A stretch of DNA of 64,000 nucleotides, taken from positions 2,108,001-2,172,000 of the forward strand of contig OZ251222.1 in assembly GCA_965240325.2 (NCBI GenBank), read 5' to 3'. The position numbers were made by a program, and so were the translations under genes. Below the pieces are notes generated by a model. That model had not been told where the DNA came from and searched no databases. It saw nothing but the letters and a program-made list of their open reading frames with translations. Source of the stretch: Rebecca billardiae RCC1528. Taxonomy: Eukaryota; Haptophyta. Below are positions 32,624 through 44,631 of this stretch, piece after piece (position 1 is the stretch's first letter; the number at the start of each line of letters is the position of its first letter).

Positions 32624-35600
32624 TCAGTCGTCGTCCTCGTCGTCATCATCCTCATCCTCGTCGAGCACTGCCGATGCCTCCTCGTCGTCTTCTGCCGAGT
32701 CGCCATCGCCCAGCTCTTCGTCATCGTCGCCATCATCCTCGCCGTATTCGCCATCGGCGTCGTCCGCTGAGCCGGTGTCGATGGCGCGCGCGACCGACAG
32801 ATCATCAATCTCCTCGACGGCCTCGTCGCTCAGGCCGTCCTCCGCGCCGTCGCCACCGCTGCCGCGCCGCTTGCGCTTGGAGCCTGCCTTGGCCTTGGCC
32901 TTCGCCTTTGCCTTGGCCTCAGCCTCGCGCACCACCTGCGAGGGTAGCACCACGCCGGCCGCCGACTTGTGCTTCAGGTTGCCCACCCAGAATGCCGCGG
33001 CGCAGTTGTTCTCCGCGAGCATGCGCTTCACGTTGAAGACGAGGAGCTCGAGCTGCTTCTTGACGTGCGGCTCCTGCGAGAGGGCGCCCGTCGCGCCGAT
33101 GGCCTTGGACTGCGCGCAGTGCGCCTGCAGCGTGCGCGTGGCCTTCTGCAGCTGCTCGAGCACGCCCTTCACGTCCTGCCGCCGCTCGACGTCGGCGAAG
33201 ACGGTCACGAAGAGCGGGAACGCGCACTTGTTGAACGCCTCGAGGAAGCCGCGGCTGCGCGAGTGGGAGAGCGCGCGCGCGCAGGAAGGCCGCGGGCTGT
33301 GCTCAGCACCGGCCGGCGGTTGCGGGCGCATTCGGCGCAGTCCCGATGCGTCACGCGCACCTGAGCTTCAGAATCTGCGCGAGGAATGCCGCGTTGCGAT
33401 CGAGCACCTTGGACGGCGTCAGGAGCCCGTCAAAGTGCCTGACGAGCGCGGCGGCGCGCTCCAGCTGCAGTCCGACAGCGCTGTCGGCCGCGCCGTCCGC
33501 GGGCGCGCGCACGGCCGCTGGCAACGCCTTGACGGCGCGCACGAGGTGCTCCGCGAGCGGGCGGTAGAAGACGTGGATCGTCTTGGTCGAGAGAAGTGGC
33601 TGGAGGTCCACGTAGCCCTCCCCTGCGCACGGGCGGGGTGGCCGGGCGGTCGGCATCGAGCGCGCGGTGCGGAGAGCGCCGTGCGCAGGGTGGGGTGCCT
33701 CGGCGGCGCGGAATCACCACGTGCGGCACACACCATCGCACTTGTCCGTCACGTTCTTGAGGAAGTTGGGCAGGATGTCGCGCACCCACGTGGCCACGAC
33801 TTCGAGCGGCTCGCGCGTGTGCGCCATCGTCACGTTGAAGAGCCGGCTGACCTGCGCGCCCGTCGGCTTAGCTGCGTCCCGCATCCACACGCGAGCAAGG
33901 GCGAGGTTGGCGGTCGCGGCGGCGTCGGCGCGCAGCTTGGCGTGCGCGTCCGAATCGGCTGCGGGCATGTGCGCGATGGTGACGAGCAGGTCGACGAGGT
34001 CGAGCACGGCGGTGGCCGTCGGCAGCGAGTGCACCATCGACTCGAAGTAGGCGAAGGCGCCCTGCGCGAGGCCCTCCATCTCGCCCGCGCGCGCGGCGGC
34101 CGCGGCGCCGCGCGGCGCCGCGCTCGCGCCCGCGCCCGCTGCCGGCGCGCCGCCCTCAGCGGCGCCGAAGACGCGCAGCAGTTGCTCGATGCGCTCGGCC
34201 GCGGCCGAGTTGGGGTGGCGCAGGTGCGCGCAGCCGAAGACGAGGCGGAGCGTGCGCAGCATCAGGCACATGCTCGGCACCGCGTACGAGTCGTGCAGCT
34301 GCCTGGGCACGCTCGCGAGGCTGTGCGCGGGCGCGTTGGCGCCGCCCGGCGCGCCCGGCAGCGTGCACTCGACATGCTCGTCGTCCTCGTCGTCAGCGGG
34401 GCCGCCGCCCGCGTCGATGCGCTGGATGAGCGCCTTGAGGTGGGTCGGGAAGGCGCAGAGGCCGTCGATCACGATCCCGAGGGCCTCCTCCGCGCCCAGC
34501 GTCGCGTCCGCCGACGCGGAGGCCGAGTCAGCCGTGCCTGCCGCGGCCGCGCCGGCCGGGCCAGCCGAGAGGCGCAGCGTGCGCGCGTCCGCGAGGAGCG
34601 GCCGCAGCTGGCGGTACACGTCGGCGAGGAGGGCGTGCAGCGCGGGCGGCGAGAGCTCGAGGGCGCGCACGCCGTCCTCCACGTTGAGCGTCTCGCCCAT
34701 CGTGTTGCAATCGCGCGCGTCCGCGAGCTTGAGCAGCACGGCGGTGTGCAGCGAGAGCGGGTGCGTGAGCGGCGCGAGCGCGCCCACCGTGTGCAGCCGA
34801 GGCGTGTCGTAGATCGAGCCTGTCGGGAGGCACTGCTCGGCGCTGCCCTTCTTGGCGGCCTTCTTGGCGGCGGCGGGCTTGGCCGTGCTCTGCGGCTCCT
34901 CCTCGCCGTCCGCGTCCGGCGCGTGCGCCGCCTTCTTCCTCGCGCGGCCGCCCTTCTTCGCGGCGGCCGCGGGCTGAGTGCCCGCGCCGGCGCCTCCGCC
35001 TCCGCCCGGCGCCGCCTTGCTGCCGCCGCCGCCGCCGCCGCCGCCCTTCGGCTTGGCGCGCTTCTCGGCCGCGTCGCTGGCGTGGCCGTGGCGGTGGAGC
35101 GCGCTGCGCGCGAAGCCGGGCGTGCGCGCCGCCACGCGCTCGAGCGCGAGCTCGAGCGCCGGCAGCGCCTCCGCGCGCTGCACGAGCTTGGCGGCGGTCT
35201 CGGTGTCGGGCTCGGCCGCGCGCGCGAGCTCGTGGCTAAAGATGCCTAGCAGCGTGCGCACCCAGTTGATGGCGTGCAGCAGGCAGGTGCTCATGAGCTC
35301 GCACGCCTCGGGCGAGAGCGCGCGCAGCTCGTCGTCCGAGAGCGCCTGCCGCTCCTCGAAGAGCAGCAGCGGCGCGCCCAGCGTCGCGTCGAGCTCGTCA
35401 AGGTTGCCATCGAGCTGGCGCGCGGTCTCAGCGAGCAGCGCAAAGCGCGAGCAGAGCGCGTGCACCGCGCCCGCGCGCTTGGCCGCGCCGTCGGCGCGCG
35501 CCGGGCCGCTGGTCTCGGCGGGCGCGACGCCCTCGAAGATGTCGATGGCCACCGCCTCGTCCTCCTCCGCCGAGTGCAGCGTGCCGTCCAGGTCCAGCAC

Positions 35601-35851
35601 GAACGCCGACTGCACGCCGTGCTTCGCGCCCAGCCCCTCCGCCTGCGCACTCGGCACGTCCACCAGGTGGCGCTCCTGCAGCTCGAGCAGCGCGCGCTCG
35701 TTCAGCTGGCGCACGATGGAGGCGTGCAGCGCGCGCGCGCGGACGGAGCGCGTGAGCTCGGCGTTCATGAAGGCCGCGCACCGCCAGTCGCGCGCGACGC
35801 TCGCGCCCATCAGCTTGAGCAGCTCCTCAGCCTCGCGCGGCGCGACGTCGT

Positions 35852-35907
<56 letters not shown>

Positions 35908-37704
35908 TGGCTGGCGAGCTGCTCGAGCATCGCGCACGCGCCGGCGATGCCGCGCTTCTTGAAGGCCGGGTCGACGGCGGCGAGCATCTTCTTGACGAGG
36001 ATGGCGAGCTCGTCGGCCCGCCGCCCGCGGCTCCCGCCGAACGCCAGCCGGCCGAACACGCCGAACAGCTGCCGCGTCTGCGCAAGCGTGAGTGTGTCCA
36101 GATGGTCAAGCTGCGTGCCCAGCAGCGCTTCATGCGGACGCAGCTGCTCGAGGTGCGCGCTCGCGAGGTCGCCGAGCACCGAGAGCGCGGCGTCGACCTC
36201 CGCGGCGACGCCGGAGCCGCCGTGGCAGAGCAGCGAGCCGAGGATCTCCTGCCGGTGGAAGCCCAGCCCCTCGCCGCCGCCGCCGCCGCCGCCAGCGCCG
36301 AGCTCCTCGAACGCGGCGAGGTAGATCTCGCACCCGATCTCGCGCGCGTGTGGCGAGCTGCCGCCCGCGCGCACGCAGCTCGAGGCGAAGGCGAGCAGCG
36401 TGCGGTGGAGCGAGCGCAGCGCGGGCCCGTGCCCGCGGATCGCCGCGCCCACCACCCGCTTCCCCAGCGCGCCCTCCGAAGCCTTCTTCACCAGCAGCCG
36501 CTCCGTCTGCTTGCGCGCGGATGCGGTCGAGCTCGCGCCGTGCAGCGCGCTCAGAAGCCACACGTCGAGCGCCGCGAGCTCGTCCGCGCCGTCGAGCTCG
36601 GTGCCGAGCGCGGCGGCGAGCTCGCGGCGGAACTGCAGCGATGCCGTGAGCGCGTCCATCAGCGGCGGCTCGTGCGCGCCGCCCGCGCCGCCCGGCGCCG
36701 ACTCGACGCGCACGTGCGCGCGCAGCTTGCGCACGGCGGTCGCCACCGAGCCGTGAGGCGCGCTCTGCAGCGCAAACCGGACGATGGCCGGCAGGTCGGC
36801 GACGGTCGCGGAGGCGAGCGCGCGGATGAGCATGTCGAGCACGACGGACGCGAGGTCGGCCTGCAGCTCCAGGTTCGAGAGCGTGTGCAGCACTGGGATC
36901 GTCATGCTCGAGTCCTGCGCAGCGCCGACGGAGCGAGCGCGCGCAGCCGTGGGCGCGCGCGGGCGGCGCCGCGCGAGCGCGCGAGCGTGAGCGCGCAGCG
37001 TGCGGGCGCGGCGGAGCGGCGCGGGTGCTCCGGCGCGCTGCGCACACCTGCTCCATCAGCGTCTTGAAGGTGCCCACGATCTCCTCGTGCTGCGCCTCCT
37101 CCGCGAGCTCGGGCACCAGATCGACGATCTCGCGCTGCATCTCGGCCGGGCACACCTCGAGCACCTGCAGCAGCTTCTCGATGAGCGCGCCGGGCTCGGC
37201 GACGACCTCGAGCCAGCGCAGGTGGGAGAGGATGAGACGCGGCGTGCTCTCCGCGAGCGAGGCGTCCGCGTCCACGCCCACGTCCTCGGCGACGGCGGCG
37301 GCGCGCTCGACCAGCTTGTCTGCGAGCATGGGCTGTAGCGCCTCCGAGCGAAGCAGCGTCTTGACGACCGAGTCCGCGGCGCCGCCGCCGTCCGCGGCGC
37401 GGGCGGGGAGCAGGCAGAGGCGCAGCCACTTATCCGACTTGTCCCAGAGCTCGCTCAGGCCGTCGATGAGCGCCGCGCGCGCCTCGTCGTCTGCAAACAC
37501 GCGCTGCGCGGCGTTCCTCACGTCGAGTGCGCCGGCCACCTCGAAACGAGGGCCGCCGCTACCGTCGGCCGCAGCGTGCGTGGAGATGCCCACACTCGCG
37601 AGTGCCTCGATCAGCGCCTCGTGCTCGCTCCCGAACGCTGGCGCGCCGCGCGCGCGCTTGGCTGCGCGCTGCCCGGCGGCGTTCTCCTTGCCGCGCGAGG
37701 CCAT
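32624..37704 (-). CDS. FANCD2: Fanconi anaemia group D2 protein homologue
   Basis: Exons complement(32624..33254, 33361..33622, 33734..36914, 37048..37704) give 1576 residues; human FANCD2 has about 1450. The introns (106, 111 and 133 nt) all restore the family alignment. Exon 1 reads CPAEMQREIVDLVPELAEE; exon 2 starts with the conserved IPVLHTLSNLELQ. Further matches are the HTREPLEVVATWVRDILPNF block, YVDLQPLLSTKTIHVFYRPL, and the C-terminal ELLVFNVKRMLAENNCAAAF and WVGNLKHK, then an acidic tail. Lys538/539 in PAFKKRGIAGA align by context with the monoubiquitinated Lys561 of the human protein (inference). FANCD2 clamps DNA with FANCI during interstrand crosslink repair. Low-complexity Ala/Gly insertions explain the extra length. 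Confidence 0.93.
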
Positions 37705-37897
37705 CTTCAAGTGGGAGTGTTACCGCCCTCCGCCGCCCTTGCTCCGCCGCCTGTCCAACGAGCGGTCCAGCTGGCCAGAGCGCGACCGCCGCGGCCCGCT
37801 GAAGTCCGGGAGCCCAGCTTTTGCAGCCGGGCGCGCTGGGACCGGACAATATTGCTACGCGGACGCCGACTGCGAACGTGACCGGAGCGGGGCCGCC
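37705..37897. promoter_or_regulatory. Divergent intergenic region, FANCD2 / J-protein
   Basis: Only 193 bp separate the ATG of FANCD2 (minus) and the ATG at 37898 (plus), implying a compact shared promoter region. No TATA box is evident. Confidence 0.55.
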
Positions 37898-39370
37898 ATG
37901 GCTGACGTGGAGCAGCCCGGCGGCGGCGCCGATGCGATGGACTTTGTGCTGTACCTGTTCGTCCTTGGGCCCATGGTCGAGTTCTGCCTGAAGTCGAAGC
38001 GCGTCAACAAGGACAACGACAGGCGGCGCGGCATCGCGCTTGCGATCCTCGTCCTCGCGACCGTGGCTGCAATCAAGGTGAGCATTGACCTGTCGACACG
38101 CGAGCCGAACTACTTTGAGCTGCTCGAGGTGCACTCCGCCGCCACTGGGGCCGAGATCAAGCGCGCCTACAAGACCAAGTCGCTCGAGATGCACCCGGAC
38201 AAGAACCCGGAGGATCCGAACGCGCAGGATAGGTTCACACAGATGCGCGCCGGTGCGTGCCCGCTCGGAGCGCGGCGAGCAGCGGCGCTCCTGTGGGCCG
38301 AGCCGCCGTCCGTCTGCGGAGTACACGCCGCCCTCACGCCCGCCGCGCCGCGCCACCGTGCCCGCCGCCACCGCCACCGCCGGCGCGCCGCGCGCGCGCA
38401 GCGTACGAGGTGCTCAACGATGCGCGGCTGCGCGACATCTACAACAAATTCGGCGAGTGGGGCATCAACGAGGACAAGACGAACGCGTCGGGTGGGCTGT
38501 ACGTGGGGATGGCCGTCTTCTACGTGATCTGGGTCGTCATCTCGTTCCTGCTCACGATGGGCAAGCCCAACACGCAGGCGCGCGTGTGGGTCTTCACTGG
38601 GCTCGTCGCGCTCGCGAGTGCGCGCTCGCGACGCGGCTTGACGCGCCGCGGCGCGAGCCGCGGCAGAGGGGTCTCGAGCTCGGCGGCTCGCGGGGCATGC
38701 ACGCGCACGCCCGCGTGCCTGACCCAGCCCCGCCGCCGCCGCCCGCCCGCCCCGCGCCCGCGCGCGCGCAGTCCTCGAGTACCAGGTCCGGCTCGCGGGC
38801 GCCGACTGGCTCTCCGCCATCATGCCGCGCTGGACTGTGAGCGAGAAGATCGAGGTGCTGCACAAGCTGTTCCCGCCCTTCATGCACGGGGCGAAGATGA
38901 TCGGGCAGGTGATCTACGTCGACCCCGAGGCGTACAACAAGGCGCTGATCGAGTCGCTGCACGAGAAGGTGAACGCACTCGCGGGCATGCTGCGCGCTGT
39001 GCAGGTCGAGCTCGACTCGACCAAGGGCGGGCGGGGCGGTGGGAGCGGGGGCGGCGGCGGCGGCGGCGGGAGCAGCGGGGGCAGCGGGGGCGGCGCGGCG
39101 AAGCGCCAGGCGGCGGACGCAGTGACAGACGCGGCTGCAGCGGGATCGGAGGTCTTCGCTGCGGCGGGGGGCTCGCAGGGCGCGGCGGCCGCGCGCCCGC
39201 TGCACCCAGCAGTCACGGGCGGACAACCTGGCGCGGCAGCGGCTGCGGGCGGTGCCGCCCAGCCGGGCGCGGGCGCAGCAAAGACGACGTCCCCGCAGAA
39301 GCTGACAAATGTCATCTACTTCTTCGCGATCTACTTTGCGTTCCAGTGGATCGCGGGGAGGAGCGACTGA
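37898..39370 (+). CDS. Membrane J-domain (DnaJ/Hsp40) protein
   Basis: Exons 37898..38252, 38402..38617 and 38772..39370 give 389 residues. Introns of 149 and 154 nt start GTGCG and end GCAG. Hydrophobic segments lie at about residues 15-30 and 46-62. A J domain at about 70-135 has NYFELLEV, the catalytic HPD (99-101, HPDKNPEDP) and, across the first splice, AAYEVLNDARLRDIYNKFG. Further hydrophobic stretches (VGMAVFYVIWVVISFLL; WVFTGLVALAI) and a C-terminal anchor (IYFFAIYFAFQWIAG) follow. The tail also has a Gly/Ser/Ala-rich linker. It probably recruits Hsp70 at an ER or organelle membrane. The arrangement recalls Sec63 or ERdj types, but I see no Sec63 domain. Confidence 0.88.
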
Positions 39371-39968
39371 GCGAGCGCGCACTACCGCGGCTCCGCCACA
39401 CGAGTTCTCGGGGCCGTGTGCGCCGCAGTCAACGGCGGACGCGCGCGCTATAAGTCCAACTAATCTGAGTGACGACCGTTCTGAATTACTTCTGTGGCGT
39501 ATACGCGCAGCGTCAGCGCGCCGCTCTGCAGCCTGCCAATGTGCGGCGCGCCTGAGCGCCATATCATATATGGCATTTCAGAGGCGGCTTCTCCTTCACT
39601 CTTCAGTCCTTCTGAGTCAGGGCTTCTGAGAGTTCATCAGGCAGCTGAGCCTGAGGTGAGCCGACGCCTTTAATAAAGGTGCCTGCAGTCCGACGCGCTC
39701 CTGAACGTCGACGCTGAAGGCTATGGATACATTAATTAGGGCGGGTAGCGGTGGCACGGGCGGGGCCAATCGCGACCGTCCTCGAGCGACGAACATGAAT
39801 AATGCGTAGAATTGTGGAGATATATCGAGAGGAAGCTCTTCCATGACCATAGGTAAGACGCTGCCACTCGTTGAGCGGGTTCCATCGCGGCGGCAGCGCG
39901 AACACCGTCTCCCCGAACCCTTGTCACCCCGACCGCCGGCTCGCTCTCGACGCCGCAAGCTGGGGCCG
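39371..39968. other. Intergenic, no gene recognised
   Basis: Mixed-composition DNA between two plus-strand genes; the GPDH 5' UTR and promoter must lie in the last few hundred bases. Confidence 0.55.
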
Positions 39969-42497
39969 ATGACCATGGCCGCACGTGTGGCGCTCCTCGC
40001 CTTCGCCCTGCCGTCCGCCGCGGCCTGGTCCACCACCAACCCCGCACGCCTCGGCGCGTCGGCTCCCCGCGTCGCACCCTCCCGCGCGCGCGTGCTGTGC
40101 TCGGCATACCCGGAAGTGCCCGACTTCTGCATCCCCGGGTATGAGGTCAGCGTGCCCACGTGGAACGCGCCGTCGCGCGAGGAGATGATGGGCAGGCTCG
40201 AGAGCGAGGAGTTCGATCTGCTTGTGATCGGCGGCGGGGCCTCGGGCGCCGGCGTGGCGATGGACGCCGCGACGCGCGGGCTGAAGGTCGCTCTGGTCGA
40301 GCGCGGCGACTTTGGCTCCGCGACGTCGTCGCGCTCGACGAAGCTGATCCACGGCGGGCTGCGCTACCTGGCGCAAGCGTTCCAGTCGAAGCTCCCCCCG
40401 AGCACGCTGCTCGAGGTCTTCCAGAACCTCCACTTCAAGCCCGAGTACCTCGGCGTCGTCGCGGCCGACCTCTCGGAGCGCGCGTACATGATCAAGTCTG
40501 CACCCTTCATGGCGACGGCGCTGCCGATGATGGTGCCCCTGTGCGCGCGCGCGCGCGCGCGCGGTGGGGGCGGCAAGGCTGACGCGGGCCAAGGCCGAGC
40601 GCGGGCCGGTGTCGCGCGGGCCCTCGCGCCCGCGCTCACGAGCCCGCCCCCGCTTGCCGCCCTCCGCCCTCGCGCCCGCGCCGCTCGCCCGCGCGCGCGC
40701 GCCGCGCGCACCCTGCGCGCGCGCACCCACCCACCGGCCTGCCCGCAGCTACCGCTGGTGGGAGATCCCGATGTTCTTTGTGGTGGGCAAGCTGTACGAC
40801 CTGATCGCCGGCCGCAACCGCGCCGTGCCCCCCTCGCGCGTGCTCTCGCGCGAGGAGGCGCTCTTCGAGTTCCCTGGTCTCGCGCTCGAGAACGAGGATT
40901 CGGAGCCTCTGATTGGCTCGCTCGTCATCTACGACGGCCAGCAGAACGACGCGCGGATGGGGCTGCACATCATCCTGACGGCGATCGAGGCGGGCGCGAG
41001 CTGCGTGAACTACGCGGAGGTGCAGGACCTGCTGCACGAGGGCGGCGCGGCGGGCGAGCCCGGCGCGCGCCTCGTTGGCGCGCGTATCCGCGACCGCCCG
41101 AGCGGCCGCTGCGTCGACGTGCGCGCCAAGCAGGTGGTGAACGCGTGCGGCGTCTACTCCGACGCGGTGCGGCTGATGGCGCAGCCGGGCGCGGCGCCGA
41201 TCATGGTGCCCGCGTACGGCACGCACGTCGTGCTGCCCGAGCTCTCGCAGGCCGTGCGCATGGGGCTCGTCTGGTTCACCAAGGACGGGCGGGTGCTCTA
41301 CCTGCTGCCGTGGCTCGGTCAGACGCTCGCCGGCACGACCGACCTGCCTGGCCCGATCTCGTTCGAGCCGGAGCCGACGCAGGGCGAGGTGGACTTCATC
41401 CTCACCGAGTGCAACCGGGTGCTGATGGAGCCGCTCGACCCCGCGCGCGACGTGCGCGCCGCGTGGGCCGGCATCCGCCCGCTCGTGCGCGACCCGAGCG
41501 CCGACCCCGCGGACACGAAGAAGCTATCTCGCGACCACGTGATCGATGTGGCCGGCGCAGGCCTCGTCACGCTCGCCGGCGGCAAGTGGACGACGTACCG
41601 CAAGATGGCGGAGGACGCGGTGGACGCGTGCGTGCAGCGCAACCCGGCGCTGGCGCACGCGGGCGCGTGCGTCACGCCCGACGTGCAGCTCGTCGGCACG
41701 GACCGGATGGGCGAGGTCTGCGGCGGCAGCTACGACCGGATCGTCTCGACGCTGCGCGACACCTACGAGTTTGACCGAGAGACCGCGCGGCACCTGCGCA
41801 TCAACTACGGCACGCGCGCGCTGCAGATCGCGGAGCTGGTCCGCGAGGAGCAGGGCCGCTTCTGCGCGCAGGCGCCCGACGGCCACCGCGAGTTCGCGCG
41901 GCTCGCGCCCAGCCTGCCGCAGCTGGAGGCGGAGGTGGCGTTTGCATGCAGGTGCGAGCGCGCGCGCCGCGCGCGCACAGCCAGCCGCCTTCGCCCGCGC
42001 GCGGGCGTCGGCCGCGCGGCGAGCGGGTGGTGGTTTTTTCTCATCCGCGGCCTCGTCCTGCCCTCGCGCCCTCGCGCGCGCGCGCGCAGATATGAGTTCG
42101 CCCTCACTGCGATCGACGTGCTCGCGCACCGCACGCGCATCGCCTTCCTGGACTCGAGCGCGGCGCTGAAGGCGCTCCCGCGCGTGCTCGCCATCATGCA
42201 GCGGGAGCTGGGGTGGGATGACGCGCGCGTGCGCGATGAGGCGGTGAAGGTGCGGCCGCGCGCGCCAGGCGGGCCGCGCCCCGCCGCCACACCCGCGCAT
42301 GCCCAACGCTCATCCATTCGCCGCTCGCCGTCTCCGCTGTCCCTCGCCCTTCGGTCGCGGCGCCGCTCGGCGGCGCTCAGACGCGCATGTTTCTGGCAAA
42401 GATGGCCCTCCCCAAGCGCAGAGACGGCATGGCCGATCAGGATGACATCGATGAGGCGACGAGCATGGTCTCAGTAGAGGCCACCTACTACTACTGA
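39969..42497 (+). CDS. FAD-dependent glycerol-3-phosphate dehydrogenase
   Basis: Exons 39969..40540, 40749..41951, 42090..42249 and 42381..42497 give 683 residues. Introns are 208, 138 and 131 nt, all GTGCG...CAG. A hydrophobic signal-like start (VALLAFALPSAAA) suggests organelle targeting. The FAD-binding fold reads LLVIGGGASGAGVAMDAATR, followed by SRSTKLIHGGLRYL. Exon 2 opens with YRWWEIP; downstream LLPWLGQTLAGTTDLPGPIS and LVTLAGGKWTTYRKMAEDAV are diagnostic. Exon 3 has LTAIDVLAHRTRIAFLD and exon 4 the short C-terminus MFLAKMALPKRRDG. The enzyme oxidises glycerol-3-phosphate to dihydroxyacetone phosphate and passes electrons to quinone. The final exon is present twice; see the downstream duplication. 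Confidence 0.93.
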
Positions 42498-42714
42498 CTA
42501 GGCGGTGAGGACGAGCACGCGGTCTAAGTCCGACCGCAGTGACCGCTGAGCGGTCCGACCCCGGTCACTCGTACCGACGGATGCCGCGGGCCCCGCCATC
42601 ACTATGACTAGTGCCTAGTGGCAGCAGACCGAGACACAGAGTGAGAGTGCGCTGCGCGCACAGCGCCGCCACGGCACAGACGCGGTCACGCAGGTTTAAC
42701 TACTATATCTGACG
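42378..42714 (+). repeat. Segment duplicated downstream, original copy
   Basis: Covers the CAG acceptor, the last GPDH exon (42381-42497) and its 3' flank, and is nearly identical to 42961-43437. It differs by a 7-bp tandem duplication (GTACCGA), a 2-bp insertion, and a microsatellite present only in the second copy. Confidence 0.95.
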
Positions 42715-42963
42715 GACGACGCAGTCCGGTCCGCGTGCGGCCCGCGCCGGTCCGGGGTCCTGGCCCCGGGCGACTGACCCGGCGTCATTCCGGTCCGTAC
42801 TGACTCGCGGCTGAAGAATGACTGTCTAGTACTTCTATAGCTAGCTGGCTGAGTGCCACTCACTACTCATTGACTCATTCCGTATGATTTATTAAACGAC
42901 ACTCACACAGGTACTAGGTAGGACGACGCGGGTCTCCTTATTCGTCGGCGGCAGTTCATTCAG

Positions 42964-43080
42964 ACGCGCATGTTTCTGGCAAAGATGGCCCTCCCCAAGC
43001 GCAGAGACGGCATGGCCGATCAGGATGACATCGATGAGGCGACGAGCATGGTCTCAGTAGAGGCCACCTACTACTACTGA
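42964..43080 (+). pseudogene. Second copy of the GPDH terminal exon
   Basis: Base-for-base repeat of the last coding exon including its TGA, preceded by a CAG acceptor at 42961-42963. The intron sequence upstream is not shared. It could be a non-functional exon copy or an alternative terminal exon; either would give the same 39-codon end (38 residues plus stop) but a different 3' UTR. Confidence 0.85.
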
Positions 43081-43294
43081 CTAGGCGGTGAGGACGAGCA
43101 CGCGGTCTAAGTCCGACCGCAGTGACCGCTGAGCGGTCCGACCCCGGTCACTCGTACCGAGTACCGACGGATGCCGCGGGCCCCGCCATCACTATGACTA
43201 GTGCCTAGTGGCAGCAGACCGAGACACAGAGTGAGAGTGCGCTGCGCGCACAGCGCCGCCGCACGGCACAGACGCGGTCACGCAGGTTTAACTA

Positions 43295-43414
<120 letters not shown>

Positions 43415-43572
43415 TATCTGATGACGACGATCGTAGTAATCGCGATAGAGAGTCAGAGAGAGAGACGGAGCAGATTGAGAGAGCTGAGAGAGAGAGAGAG
43501 AGAGAGACGAGAGTTTAAACGACGTGGAATATATACTACTGCGCAATATAATAACGGGCAGGCCGGTCAGAG

Positions 43573-44288
43573 TTAGCAAGCTGTAGCCGCAGCAGATCGA
43601 GTAGCAGAGACAAACACCAGGATCAGCGCTCCTCGCCGTCGTCCCCCCCCCTCGTAGTCGCCCATCACTCCATCGCCGAGCGGAAGCTCGACGCACCGTC
43701 TGGCGTCGACGCGCGCGCGCCGCCAGGTGCCGCGGTGGTCGCGGTGCCACACGTCGTCAGCCGTCGTCTCGAAGTAGTCGTCGTACGCAGCGCCCCCGCG
43801 GGCGCGTGCCCCCGGGCGCACGTGCGCCATGCGCGCGCGGGCGATGAGCATCTTGGCCTGGCCACGCAGGCAGCGCATGCCCAGCTCGCGCCGCATGTGC
43901 CGAGCAGCGCGCGCTCGGCGGCGGGGCGCGAGGGCGCGCTGAGGCGCGCGCGCCATGTGTCCCGCCCCATCTTGGCGATCTTCTTGAGGGTGAGGTCCAC
44001 CTCCGCGCTCCACTCGCCGAACGCCCCCACGACAATCAGGACGATCGCAGGGAAGGTGTCGAGCCGCGCCTCGTACGGGCCCACCTGGCCCTCAAGCGTG
44101 CCGTAGACCTCGCAGTCGAGGAGCTGCAGCTGCTTGCGCCGCTCGCGCGGGACGAGTTCCGCGCGGTGGCGCACCGCACCGTTGCGGCCGTCGCTCACCC
44201 TGTAGCGCGACGGGTTCAGCGAGATGGTCTTGACCTCGAACATGGTACAGTTGCCGTTCACCTCGGTAACCAGGTCCACCACCGGCAC
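43573..44288 (-). pseudogene. Frameshifted retroelement-type ORF fragment
   Basis: One frame reads from about 44288: FEVKTISLNPSRY, then AELVPRERRKQLQLLD, GPYEARLDTFP and IVVGAFGEWSAEVDLTLKKI. At about 43900 the plausible continuation (RRELGMRCLRGQAKMLIARA) moves to another frame that ends at 43573. From memory this pattern (VKT...SRY...R...VGP.EARL...FG.FGE...L..Q....ARAR) matches the C-terminal nuclease-like module of retrotransposon proteins common in algal genomes. No reverse transcriptase is adjacent and no ATG starts it, so it looks like a decayed 3' fragment. Confidence 0.55.
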
Positions 44289-44631
44289 GCGCTTGCGGTC
44301 CGAGTGCCGAGGCGCCGCAGCCGCTCCGAGTCAGCAGCCTGCGCCTGGGCGGCGGACTGAACGATATATGAGTCTGATGATGGCGCACGACCATGATATC
44401 GATCGTCAGCCGAGCTTGAATATATATAATCATCGTGCCTGAGCAGGCACTTTCGAAACCGAGTTGTCGCGCGCACTCGAAGTCGAAGCCCGAACGCCTG
44501 TCAACACACTCAACACTCAACACTCACTCAACAGGCCTGCGCTACGAGAGCCACACTCGCCCGTGATGCAGCCTGCTCGTGAGGAGGCGTGGGCCAGGTG
44601 CGACCTGCTCGTGAGGAGGAGTGGGCCAGCC

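Noticed and set aside
32775-37067. Very long plus-strand open frames (up to 824 codons)
   Set aside because: Antisense to FANCD2, Arg/Ala-rich, no motifs; shadows of the real minus-strand exons.
42898-42963. Exon-copy acceptor as proof of an alternative exon
   Set aside because: The acceptor is present but the upstream pyrimidine context is not shared with the original intron, so use of the copy remains unproven.
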